Positions 1 through 12,922 of a stretch of DNA of 15,853 nucleotides are shown piece after piece. The notes under the pieces were generated by a model, which was not told where the DNA came from, did not search any database, and was given only the letters and a program-made list of their open reading frames with translations. The DNA is from Achromobacter sp. (GTDB taxonomy: Bacteria > Pseudomonadota > Gammaproteobacteria > Burkholderiales > Burkholderiaceae_B), in assembly GCA_003454835.1 (NCBI GenBank), contig DMTA01000471.1, positions 1 through 15,853 on the forward strand, read 5' to 3'. Position numbers and translations under genes: made by a program. Positions within the stretch are counted from its first letter, which is position 1. Each line of letters begins with the position of its first letter.

Positions 1-1
1 G

Positions 2-2704
<2,703 letters not shown>

Positions 2705-2728
2705 GGCGGAAAATCGGCGTACCGACAG

Positions 2729-3925
2729 CTACTCGCCCAGCGGCAGCAGCACGCGGAACAGCGAGCCCTGGCCTTCCTCGCTCTGCACCTGAATGCGGCC
2801 GTTGTGCGCACGGACGATCTGGTCGGCGATGAACAGACCCAGTCCCAGACCGGCGCTGCTTTCGCTGCCTTCGGCACGTTCGAACTGGCAGAAGATGCGC
2901 TCCAGGCTCTTCGGGCTGATGCCGATGCCGTGGTCGCGCACCTCGATGCAAGCTCCCTCCGCACACGCTGCAACGCTGACCTGCACCGGTTTACCTGAGC
3001 CATAGCGCATGGCATTGGTCAGGAGGTTGGCCAGGACCTGTTCGATGCGAAAGGCGTCCCAGACGCCGATAATCGACTCGGCGCGCTCCAGTCGCAGCTC
3101 GCAACCGCAGGCTTCCATTTGCGCCGCGAAGCTCTCGACGACATTACCGACCAGCTCGGCAAGGTCGGTACGACTCGGACGAATTGACAGCTTGCCGGTG
3201 CGAATACGCGAGACATCGAGCATGTCGTCGATCAGGCGGATCAGGCTCTGGATCTGCCGCTCGTCCTTGTCCACCATGTTGCGCAGGCGCTCTTCGCTGA
3301 AGGCCTCGAGGTTGTTGCGACCGAGCTGCAGCTTGCGCAGCTGCACCTCGAGAATCAGGGTGTTGAGCGGCGTTTTCAGCTCGTGGGAGACGATCGACAT
3401 GAAGTCATCGCGCATCCGCACGGCGCCCTCCAGCTCGGCCTGGGTGCTGCGCAGTTCGTCGAGCAGCACTTCCTGCTCACGACGGCTCCGTTCCAGAGCC
3501 TCCAGTTGGCGCGCCAGGCGCTTGCGCCCACGGTACAGATCGACGAACACGCTGACCTTGCTGCGCACCGCATGGGCATCCAGCGGCTTGTGCATGAAAT
3601 CCACCGCGCCACTCTCATAACCCTTGAAGGCATAGTTGAGCTCACGGCCGGCGGCGCTGACGAAGACGATGGGGATCTGCTTGGTGCGTTCGGTGCCGCG
3701 CATCAGCTCGGCCAGCTGGAAGCCGTCCATGCCCGGCATCTGCACGTCGAGGATTGCCAGCGCGAACTCGTGACGCAGCAGCAGCTCCAATGCCTGCTCG
3801 GCCGATTCGGCCTGATGAACCCGTATACCGGGCGCCTGCAACAGTGCATCCAGGGCCAGCAGGTTCTCCGGCAGGTCATCGACGATCAGTAGATTTACCT
3901 CGTCGGTACGGTCGGGCATGGTCAC
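2729..3925 (-). CDS. Receiver-histidine kinase (REC-HisKA-HATPase_c), cytosolic
   Basis: Last gene of the signalling operon. The 398-residue protein has an N-terminal receiver (acidic pair D16-D17, phospho-acceptor D60, K113), a short coiled-coil linker (about 130-170) and a HisKA dimerisation domain with H181 in VSHELKTPLN. An HATPase_c domain follows: N box at LLTNAMRYG (301-309), G1 box DHGIGI (331-336), G2 box GLGLGLF. There are no membrane segments, so it probably takes phosphate or a signal from another kinase through its receiver and relays it. The stop TGA of the CheB gene overlaps the GTG start at 3925 (4-bp GTGA overlap), implying translational coupling; an ATG at 3919 is an alternative start. 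Its receiver is the only one in this operon placed ahead of a kinase core, which makes it a candidate downstream acceptor of the large kinase. That link is inference. Confidence 0.95.
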   Translation of the reverse strand: MTMPDRTDEVNLLIVDDLPENLLALDALLQAPGIRVHQAESAEQALELLLRHEFALAILDVQMPGMDGFQLAELMRGTERTKQIPIVFVSAAGRELNYAFKGYESGAVDFMHKPLDAHAVRSKVSVFVDLYRGRKRLARQLEALERSRREQEVLLDELRSTQAELEGAVRMRDDFMSIVSHELKTPLNTLILEVQLRKLQLGRNNLEAFSEERLRNMVDKDERQIQSLIRLIDDMLDVSRIRTGKLSIRPSRTDLAELVGNVVESFAAQMEACGCELRLERAESIIGVWDAFRIEQVLANLLTNAMRYGSGKPVQVSVAACAEGACIEVRDHGIGISPKSLERIFCQFERAEGSESSAGLGLGLFIADQIVRAHNGRIQVQSEEGQGSLFRVLLPLGE

Positions 3926-4524
3926 TCCAGTTCTCGCAACAATCGGTGAATGTCGCGTAGGGGCAAGATGTAATCCGGCGCGAAGCGTCGCAGAGCGGCG
4001 CGAGGCATGGTCGGTACGGCCGCTTCGGCGGGGTCCTGAATCACGGTCAACCCGCCGCCGCGGTGAATCGCCTCGAGGCCGGCGGCGCCATCCTCGTTGG
4101 CGCCGGTCAGCAGGAAGCCCGCAACCCGCGGTCCCCAGGCATCGGCCGCCGATTCGAACAGCACATCAATCGACGGACGGGAAAAATGCACCGCGTCGTC
4201 CTGGCTCAGGGACAGGCTGCGGTCGCTCTCGACCAGCAGGTGGTAGCCGGGTGCGGCAAAGTACAGCATTCCGCAGCGTAACTGGTCCTTGTCGTCGGCT
4301 TCCTTGACCAGTAGCCGGGTTCTACGTCCGAAAATCTCGGCCAGATGCGTCGGGCCATTGGCCGGCACGTGCTGGACCACCAGGATCGGCAGACGGAAAC
4401 CGCTCGGCAGCCCTTCGAGCACCATCCCGAGAGCCTCGAGCCCACCAGCGGAGGCGCCGATCACCACGGCCTCTATCGGCGGCTGGCGGCGGGTCTGCAG
4501 AATCGCCTGCGCGGAGCTGCTCAT
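3922..4524 (-). CDS. CheB-type protein-glutamate methylesterase, catalytic domain only
   Basis: Hydrolyses glutamyl methyl esters (and deamidates Gln) on chemoreceptor-like proteins. The 200-residue protein is just the CheB catalytic domain: nucleophile S25 in GASAGG, H52 in VVQHVP, and D145 in TGANEDGAAG complete the triad, and the conserved PTMPRAA segment lies near 171. The N-terminal receiver that gates classical CheB is absent, so activity cannot be controlled by phosphorylation of this chain itself. Its ATG overlaps the CheR stop (ATGA, 4521-4524) and its TGA overlaps the next gene's GTG. The setting, between two sensor kinases with no CheA, CheW or MCP gene, points to a non-classical methylation circuit rather than flagellar chemotaxis. 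Family very certain; substrate unknown. Confidence 0.94.
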   Translation of the reverse strand: MSSSAQAILQTRRQPPIEAVVIGASAGGLEALGMVLEGLPSGFRLPILVVQHVPANGPTHLAEIFGRRTRLLVKEADDKDQLRCGMLYFAAPGYHLLVESDRSLSLSQDDAVHFSRPSIDVLFESAADAWGPRVAGFLLTGANEDGAAGLEAIHRGGGLTVIQDPAEAAVPTMPRAALRRFAPDYILPLRDIHRLLRELE

Positions 4525-5339
4525 GACTTGCGGAAGATCCTTTCCGATTTGTTGAACGGCTCGTAGTAACCGGCATAGCCGGAGAACTCGACCGTCTCCT
4601 TGCTCCCCAGGCCGAGAAACCCGCGGTGGCAGAGCGACTCGTGGAACAGACCGAAGGCGCGGTCCTGCAGCGGCTTGTTGAAATAGATCAGCACGTTGCG
4701 GCAGGAGATCAATTGCGTTTCGGAAAATACGCTATCGGTGGCCAGGCTATGGTCGGCAAACGTAACCGTTTCTTTCAGCGACTTGTCCATGATCGCCGAG
4801 TCGTACGCTGCGGTGTAATAGTCGGAAAAGCTCTGCGTGCCACCGGCCTGCTGATAGTTGGCCGTGTACTGGCGCAGGTGGTCGATGGAGTAGATGCCCT
4901 GGCGCGCCTGCTCCAGCGAGCGCGGATTGATGTCGGTGGCATAGATGATCGAGCGCTCGAGCAGCCCTTCTTCCTTGAGCAGGATGGCCATCGAGTAGAC
5001 CTCCTCGCCGGTGCTGCAGCCGGCAATCCAGATCTTCAGCGACGGATAGGTGCGCAGTACCGGCACCACCTGCTCGCGCAGCGCGCGGAAATAGCCGGGA
5101 TCGCGGAACATCTCGCTGACCGGGATGGTGAGGTACTGCAGCAGATCCATGAAGGCCTGCGGGTCGTAGAGGATCTTGCGCTGCAGGGCCGAGATGCTCT
5201 CGCACTGCAACTGCTTCAACGCCAGCAACACCCGGCGCTTGAGCGAGGCGCCAGAGTAGTCGCGGAAGTCGTAGCTGTACTTGAGGTAAATCGCCTCGAT
5301 CAGCAGCTTGAGTTCGATCTCGACGTTACGGTCGCCCAT
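4521..5339 (-). CDS. CheR-type SAM-dependent glutamate methyltransferase
   Basis: Methylates glutamate side chains using S-adenosylmethionine. The 272 residues include the all-alpha N-terminal domain (about 1-75, with Arg/Lys-rich DYSGASLKRRV) and the Rossmann SAM domain. Motif I is WIAGCSTGEEVYS at 104-116, the acidic residue binding the SAM ribose is probably D136 in YATDINP, and CRNVLIYF lies at 213-220. The family signature MFRDPGYF is at 77-84. There is no TPR or PAS extension. The ATG at 5339 lies 1 bp beyond the kinase stop at 5341, with a GGAG inside the end of the kinase gene, so the two are expected to be translationally coupled. Paired with the downstream CheB domain it forms a complete methylation/demethylation couple whose target is not encoded as an MCP in this window. 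Confidence 0.95.
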   Translation of the reverse strand: MGDRNVEIELKLLIEAIYLKYSYDFRDYSGASLKRRVLLALKQLQCESISALQRKILYDPQAFMDLLQYLTIPVSEMFRDPGYFRALREQVVPVLRTYPSLKIWIAGCSTGEEVYSMAILLKEEGLLERSIIYATDINPRSLEQARQGIYSIDHLRQYTANYQQAGGTQSFSDYYTAAYDSAIMDKSLKETVTFADHSLATDSVFSETQLISCRNVLIYFNKPLQDRAFGLFHESLCHRGFLGLGSKETVEFSGYAGYYEPFNKSERIFRKS

Positions 5340-5340
5340 T

Positions 5341-8781
<3,441 letters not shown>

Positions 8782-9107
8782 GAGATCGATTAACCAATTC
8801 AGGGAAAGCGCGCGAATTGCGCCAGGCAAGATTGCGAGGAATTATAGGGACGGAGAAGCCTCCGGACCATCCTGCGCACTGGCGAACTATACAGGTATGT
8901 GCGCAGCTGGGTTGCGTATGGATACAACTACTACACCAACGCAGCGCTGCCATGCCCTAGGATTCGGCTTCCCGATCTGCCGACCGCCTTTCCGCGCGCC
9001 TGCCGCTTCAATTAGTTGGCACGCCCTCGGCCCTCCGCCCGCCTGAACCTGCGGACAGCCGGCGATGCAGACAACCGAATTTCTGCCGATGGTGGCACTA
9101 AATAAAA
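8782..9107. promoter_or_regulatory. Divergent intergenic region between hybrid kinase and response regulator
   Basis: About 326 bp that must hold the promoters of both the leftward operon and the rightward regulator. I see no coding frame worth calling. A weak leftward -10 candidate (TATAGT, plus-strand 8886-8891) exists without a good -35. A 10-bp palindrome GCAGCGCTGC lies at 8941-8950, and GTAT/ATAC half-sites face each other around 8916-8925. None of these is strong enough to name a regulator. The sequence just before the regulator start (9096-9107) is A-rich and lacks a Shine-Dalgarno. Confidence 0.4.
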
Positions 9108-9554
9108 ATGACGAAAATCCTTCTCGTGGACGACCAACCCACGTTGGTCGCCCTGATGAGCGAGTTCCTGAGCAGCGAAGGCTATGAGGTCACGACGCAT
9201 ACCGACGGACTGACCGCGCTGCAGCAGATGATCGCCCTTCGCCCCGACCTCGTGATCACCGATCTGTCCATGCCGGGCATGGACGGCGCCGCCCTCCTGA
9301 CCGCCATGCGCGATAACGCCTATCTGCATGAAACGCCGGTGCTGGTGCTGAGCGGCCGTCCCGAACACGAAATCCTGGAAGCCTGCGCGGGCCGCGCGAT
9401 GCTGATGCGCAAACCGGCCCGCCCGGATGACGTGCTGAAAGCCGTGCGCGGCCTGATCCACGGCGAACGCCAGCCGCAGTCCCGTCCGCGCTCCGGCCCG
9501 TTTTCCGGCTCCCTGAGTCGAATCGGCGCCGCGCCGCTCGCCCGAGCGGCATAG
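9108..9554 (+). CDS. Single-domain response regulator with basic tail
   Basis: A stand-alone CheY-like receiver of 148 residues: acidic pair D8-D9, phospho-acceptor D52 in ITDLSMPGMDG, S82 in VLSG, and K102 followed by Pro. All key residues of an active receiver are present. After about residue 118 a Ser/Pro/Arg/Gly-rich, probably disordered tail of about 30 residues replaces any output domain. It probably acts by protein interaction or as a phosphorelay intermediate, and its position head-to-head with the hybrid kinase suggests that kinase or the REC-HK as partner (inference). The ATG at 9108 has no clear Shine-Dalgarno. A perfect 8-bp hairpin lies just inside the reading frame (9131-9150). 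A strong terminator follows 37 bp after the stop. Confidence 0.93.
   Translation: MTKILLVDDQPTLVALMSEFLSSEGYEVTTHTDGLTALQQMIALRPDLVITDLSMPGMDGAALLTAMRDNAYLHETPVLVLSGRPEHEILEACAGRAMLMRKPARPDDVLKAVRGLIHGERQPQSRPRSGPFSGSLSRIGAAPLARAA
9131..9150 (+). other. Perfect hairpin inside the start of the response-regulator gene
   Basis: CGACCAAC at 9131-9138 pairs exactly with GTTGGTCG at 9143-9150 around a 4-nt loop, covering codons 8/9 to 15. Because the gene also lacks a Shine-Dalgarno, this stem 20-odd bases after the start codon could influence translation. It could equally be a chance product of coding constraint. Confidence 0.5.
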
Positions 9555-9562
9555 ACGTCGCA

Positions 9563-9579
9563 CGCCCCGTCGCGGGGCG
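9563..9579 (+). other. Small GC-rich stem-loop after the response regulator
   Basis: CGCCCCG (9563-9569) and CGGGGCG (9573-9579) form a 7-bp stem with a 3-nt loop just upstream of the main terminator. No T-tract follows, so on its own it is probably not a terminator. Confidence 0.4.
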
Positions 9580-9591
9580 ACCGCAAACAGA

Positions 9592-9627
9592 AAAGGCCGC
9601 TGCCATGAGCCAGCGGCCTTTCGTTTT
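9592..9627. terminator. Strong bidirectional intrinsic terminator
   Basis: An 11-bp perfect stem (AAAGGCCGCTG at 9592-9602, CAGCGGCCTTT at 9611-9621) with an 8-nt loop, followed by CGTTTT on the plus strand. On the minus strand the stem is followed by a T-rich stretch as well, so it can stop transcription both ways. On the plus strand it ends the response-regulator transcript. The only leftward candidate it could serve is the possible gene remnant ending at 9655. Confidence 0.88.
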
Positions 9628-9825
9628 GTGTCCACGGGGTCGTGGGGCGGAACGTTACTCCGCTGCTGCGGCGGTACCCATGTATCGGGAGACAGCGCCG
9701 GGAAAAATAGTTTTCGTCTGATATGCGACGGAATGTGGGTATGGAGTAATGCGAGTGACGGGCAAGCGAGAGGAAGCGGCGCTCCCGTCCAAGCCCCCCC
9801 ATTCGCAGAAGGACTCAGCACCACA
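9628..9825. other. Non-coding gap before the AT-rich gene, possible gene remnant
   Basis: No complete gene. The plus-strand frame is open through here into the hypothetical gene, but the upstream residues have no protein-like character and the better start is the ATG at 9826. On the minus strand an open frame of about 40 codons, without a usable start, ends in TAA at 9657-9655 with an Ala-rich C-terminus (MGTAAAAE), directly facing the bidirectional terminator. It may be the cut-off tail of a leftward gene; evidence is thin. Confidence 0.3.
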
Positions 9826-10701
9826 ATGGCAACTGATTGGATATGGACGAGCAAGGATGGCGCTGGCGTGCAGCCAGCAATTGGCGACCAGCTTGTCAGT
9901 ATCGATAACGCCTATTTACGTATACGAAACCCATGGACTGTGGAATCTGCATCGTCGGGAAAGCAGTATGCTGCGGGATTGGTCGCGACACTTATTGGGC
10001 TCACAACCTATTTAACTGCCGCGCTCACCGGGCAAGCAATGTTTGATTATGTGTTAATTCTATGTATTTTTCTGATTGCACTTTTCTTCTTTTTGATGCT
10101 CACGCTCAGCGTTAGCTTTATTAAAAAAAGATCGGACATAATATTTTCCAGACTCGATAGGCGCGTTAGCTTCAGTGATCGTGGGAGGGTGATATCCGGC
10201 GCATGGAACGCTGCTATCGGAGGCATGGTGTCGAAATCAGAATTCACGGGAGCAGGATTGACCGTGACGCATTCGCTGATAATTAAAATGCCGGTCGAAT
10301 CAATTAAGCCCGAGATTAATGGGAAAAGACTGGAATCACTATTCGTATCCACCGAAAGTAACCAACCGATCGACCCGCGCGTGTTATACGTCGCTCAAGT
10401 ATGGGAGTTCATCCGATTATTCATGGATGAAGGTCCCAGTAAACTACCCAAACCCGCAGAACCCAACTGGTGGCTTGCTCCCGAACACCGCATTTATCTG
10501 ACTCCCGCCGAAGCCTGGCGCCGTTACGTTCCTTGGCGTAATGGCCAACCGAATGAAGCGCAAGGAAAAAACAACTGGCTATTGCCTCTGTGGCTGTTGC
10601 TCTTCCCTTACAACATGTTCTGCGCGCTGTGCTGGTACGTGGCTTGTCGAGTAATGAAGGTCCAAGCCGCGCAACCGCCGATACCGACGGCGAGGGCATG
10701 A
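9826..10701 (+). CDS. Hypothetical three-TM membrane protein, AT-rich (possibly DUF6708-like)
   Basis: I do not firmly recognise this 291-residue protein. It begins with MATDWIWTSKDG, has two adjacent hydrophobic segments (about 49-69 and 75-98), a soluble middle with RRVSFSD and a Trp-rich stretch (NWWLAPE, RRYVPWRN), and a third hydrophobic segment (about 251-274). The shape recalls DUF6708-type proteins of beta- and gammaproteobacteria, but that is a guess. The start is ATG 9826, preceded by AGAAGGA at 9807-9813 (12-nt spacing, a little long); an upstream frame to 9628 exists but is poor. Base composition is foreign: by hand count 10041-10140 is 31% G+C, against clearly GC-rich neighbours on both sides. 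It stands alone, converging with benD (2-bp gap). Probably horizontally acquired. Confidence 0.75.
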   Translation: MATDWIWTSKDGAGVQPAIGDQLVSIDNAYLRIRNPWTVESASSGKQYAAGLVATLIGLTTYLTAALTGQAMFDYVLILCIFLIALFFFLMLTLSVSFIKKRSDIIFSRLDRRVSFSDRGRVISGAWNAAIGGMVSKSEFTGAGLTVTHSLIIKMPVESIKPEINGKRLESLFVSTESNQPIDPRVLYVAQVWEFIRLFMDEGPSKLPKPAEPNWWLAPEHRIYLTPAEAWRRYVPWRNGQPNEAQGKNNWLLPLWLLLFPYNMFCALCWYVACRVMKVQAAQPPIPTARA

Positions 10702-10703
10702 CC

Positions 10704-11483
10704 TCACCCCACATGCCCCCCCGCCACATACATCACCTGTCCCGTGATGTATGACGCCTCCGGCGCCGCCATAAAACAGATCGCCGCGGCAACCTCTTCC
10801 ATGCTGCCCATGCGATGCATGGGCGTGCCGGCCAGGCAGTCCGAGTACATCTCGCCTTGCCAGATGCGATCCTGGTCGGACGGTTCCTCGGTGTTGCGCG
10901 GAATCGCACGCACGCCGTTGTCCAGGGCGCCAGGGGCCACGCAATTGACGCGCACGCCGGACTCGGCCAGTTCCAGCGCCATGCAGACGGTGGCCGCGTG
11001 GACGCCACCCTTGGATGCCGAATACGGCACGCGGTAGATGCCGCGCGTGGCGTTTGAACCCACGTTCACGATGGCGCCCCGGCCTTGCCTTTTCATCACC
11101 GGGATCACCTCGCGGCACGACCACAGCGTCGGCCAGAGCGAACGGGTGACCTCCCGCTGCATCTCGTCCGGCGTGTACTCCCAGAACGGTTTCATCCAGA
11201 TCGTGCCACCCACGTTATGGACCGACACGTCGATACGGCGGTGCGTGTCCAGCGTGTACTGCACCATCCGCTGCGCACCGGCGTGGGTTTCCAGGTCGGC
11301 GTCGATGAACGAGGCCTGTCCGCCTTCGGCGCGAATCTCGCGGGCGACGGCCTCGCCCAGTTCGGCGGCGCGGTCGACCAGCACGACCGAAGCGCCTTCC
11401 GCGGCCAGGCGTTTGGCGGTGGCGCGTCCCACGCCTTGGGCCGCGCCAGTGACCAGCGCAACCTGATTTTCAAAGCGATTCAT
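10704..11483 (-). CDS. benD: BenD-type cis-1,2-dihydroxycyclohexadiene-carboxylate dehydrogenase (SDR)
   Basis: NAD-dependent short-chain dehydrogenase expected to oxidise and decarboxylate the benzoate cis-diol to catechol, the step feeding catA. The 259 residues include the cofactor motif TGAAQGVG (12-19), an HNVGG variant of the NNAG motif (89-93), S143, and Y154-xxx-K158. Several segments match what I remember of Pseudomonas BenD and XylL: NVGGTIWMKP, RSLWPTLW, IPRNTEEPS and EASYITG. That sets it apart from generic SDRs. GGGAG at 11489-11493 gives a good ribosome site for the ATG at 11483. Only 12 bp separate it from the upstream transporter, so it is the last gene of the catBA run. The oxygenase genes benABC, normally next to benD, are not in the window. 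Confidence 0.85.
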   Translation of the reverse strand: MNRFENQVALVTGAAQGVGRATAKRLAAEGASVVLVDRAAELGEAVAREIRAEGGQASFIDADLETHAGAQRMVQYTLDTHRRIDVSVHNVGGTIWMKPFWEYTPDEMQREVTRSLWPTLWSCREVIPVMKRQGRGAIVNVGSNATRGIYRVPYSASKGGVHAATVCMALELAESGVRVNCVAPGALDNGVRAIPRNTEEPSDQDRIWQGEMYSDCLAGTPMHRMGSMEEVAAAICFMAAPEASYITGQVMYVAGGHVG

Positions 11484-11495
11484 GCAAGCTCCCGA

Positions 11496-12839
11496 TCAAT
11501 GCGCGCGCGACAGCTCGCCCGGCGCGGGTTGCGACGACTTGTTGTCCACCGCCAGCACGGCAAGCAGCGCCCCCGCCAACGGCACGGCCAGCACCATGAA
11601 GAACCCCGACGGACCAAACCATCCGAGGAAGCTGCCCCCGATGGCCGAACCGATGATGGCGCCGGCGCGGCCAACGCCGATCGACCAGCCCGTCGCCGTG
11701 GCGCGCAGCGCGGTCGGATACGCGCCGATGACCAGATAGTTCAGCGCCAGCTGCTGCCCGCCGATGCCCAGGCCCGCTGCGCCGATCAGGATGAACACGA
11801 GCGTCCAGTCCGTTCCTGCGTAGCCCAACCCCAGCGACACCGCGATGCCCAGCGCGAACATGGCGATCAGCAGCGTGCGGGTCGACACGCGCGGCATCAG
11901 GTACGACAGCGGGAAGGCGCACACGATGAACACGAGATTCACGGTAAACGTACCCATCGGCGCCTGATCCGCAGGCAGACCCGCGGCCTTCAGCACGGTG
12001 GGCAGCCACGACAGCAGCATGAACCACGCCACCCAGTTCAGCAGGTACACCGACCAGATCGCCAGCGTCTTGCGCGCATAGCCGTCGGTGAAGAGCGCCT
12101 TGACGCTGGCGCGAATGGTCGCGTCTTCCGGCACCGTGAAGCGTATGCCGGCCGGCAGCGGCTGGCGCGAGATCTTCGCGAGGATCCGCGCGACATATCC
12201 CTGGCCCGCCGCGTCGCCGCGCATGGCCTTGAATTGCAGCGACTCGGGCAGCAGCACCACCAGCGCCGCCAGCAGCAACAACGGCGCGACGCCGCCCACG
12301 ATGAAGATGCCTTGCCATCCGATCACCGGCAGCATGCGCGCGGCCAACAGGCCGCCCAGCATGGCGCCCGCGGGCAGACCAAGCAACACGCCCGTGATCA
12401 CCACGCCCCGGTGGCGCGCCGGTGCGTATTCCGCCGCCAGCGCCAGCACAATCGGCGTGCAGCCGCCCATGCCCAGCCCCGCGATGAACCGCAGCGCCAG
12501 AATCTGCCAGGTCTCCGTGGCCGCGGCCGTCAACAGCGTCGCCAGCCCGAAGACGGCCACGCCGATCAGCGCGGCGGGACGGCGGCCGATACGGTCGCCC
12601 ACCAGGCCTAACGTCATCGCGCCCACCGTCATGCCGACGATGCCGGCGGTCAGGATCGGCGCCAATTCGCCGGCCTGCAGTTTGAATGCCGTCAGGATCG
12701 CGGGCCCGGTGAACGCCATTGCCTGCGTGTCGAAGCCATCAAACAAAGCGATCAGAAAGCATAGGATCAGGACGCGCCACTGAAAGGCGCCCATCCGTTC
12801 CTGATCGATCAGGCTCGGGATGGAGATGGTTGAGGCCAT
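11496..12839 (-). CDS. MFS aromatic acid:H+ symporter (AAHS family, BenK/PcaK-like)
   Basis: Inner-membrane proton-coupled importer for an aromatic acid. The 447 residues give about 12 hydrophobic segments. The AAHS hallmark DGFD (34-37) lies in TM1, the MFS loop 2-3 motif GDRIGRRPA is at 81-89, and AEYAPARHRG at 136-145 is typical of the family. A cytosolic loop of about 40 residues follows PESLQF at mid-protein. The ATG at 12839 has GGGGAG at the ideal distance (plus-strand 12846-12851). Position between catA and benD suggests benzoate or a related carboxylate as substrate, but substrate cannot be read from sequence. Confidence 0.9.
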   Translation of the reverse strand: MASTISIPSLIDQERMGAFQWRVLILCFLIALFDGFDTQAMAFTGPAILTAFKLQAGELAPILTAGIVGMTVGAMTLGLVGDRIGRRPAALIGVAVFGLATLLTAAATETWQILALRFIAGLGMGGCTPIVLALAAEYAPARHRGVVITGVLLGLPAGAMLGGLLAARMLPVIGWQGIFIVGGVAPLLLLAALVVLLPESLQFKAMRGDAAGQGYVARILAKISRQPLPAGIRFTVPEDATIRASVKALFTDGYARKTLAIWSVYLLNWVAWFMLLSWLPTVLKAAGLPADQAPMGTFTVNLVFIVCAFPLSYLMPRVSTRTLLIAMFALGIAVSLGLGYAGTDWTLVFILIGAAGLGIGGQQLALNYLVIGAYPTALRATATGWSIGVGRAGAIIGSAIGGSFLGWFGPSGFFMVLAVPLAGALLAVLAVDNKSSQPAPGELSRAH

Positions 12840-12850
12840 GAGAGTCTCCC

Positions 12851-12869
12851 CGGGCTCGCGCGGAGCCCG
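12851..12869 (-). other. Intercistronic hairpin abutting the transporter ribosome site
   Basis: CGGGCTC (12851-12857) and GAGCCCG (12863-12869) form a 7-bp stem with a 5-nt loop in the 83-bp gap between catA and the transporter. The stem ends at the first base of the transporter's GGGGAG. It could tune translation or act as an mRNA-processing or stability element; no T-run follows. Confidence 0.45.
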
Positions 12870-12922
12870 TTATCGGTATAGGTATGGGTGGCGGCATCGC
12901 GCAGCGGCGACGCCTGCCGGGT

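Noticed and set aside
8782..8829. TTG start for the hybrid kinase
   Set aside because: The extra 16 residues precede the expected positively charged lead-in to TM1 and have no better ribosome site than ATG 8781; kept only as an alternative.
9012..9854. 280-codon minus-strand frame opposite the response regulator
   Set aside because: Runs through the strong terminator and antisense to an intact receiver; composition is not protein-like.
11085..12611. 508-codon plus-strand frame opposite benD and the transporter
   Set aside because: Extremely rich in Arg, His and Gln, a shadow of a membrane protein read backwards.
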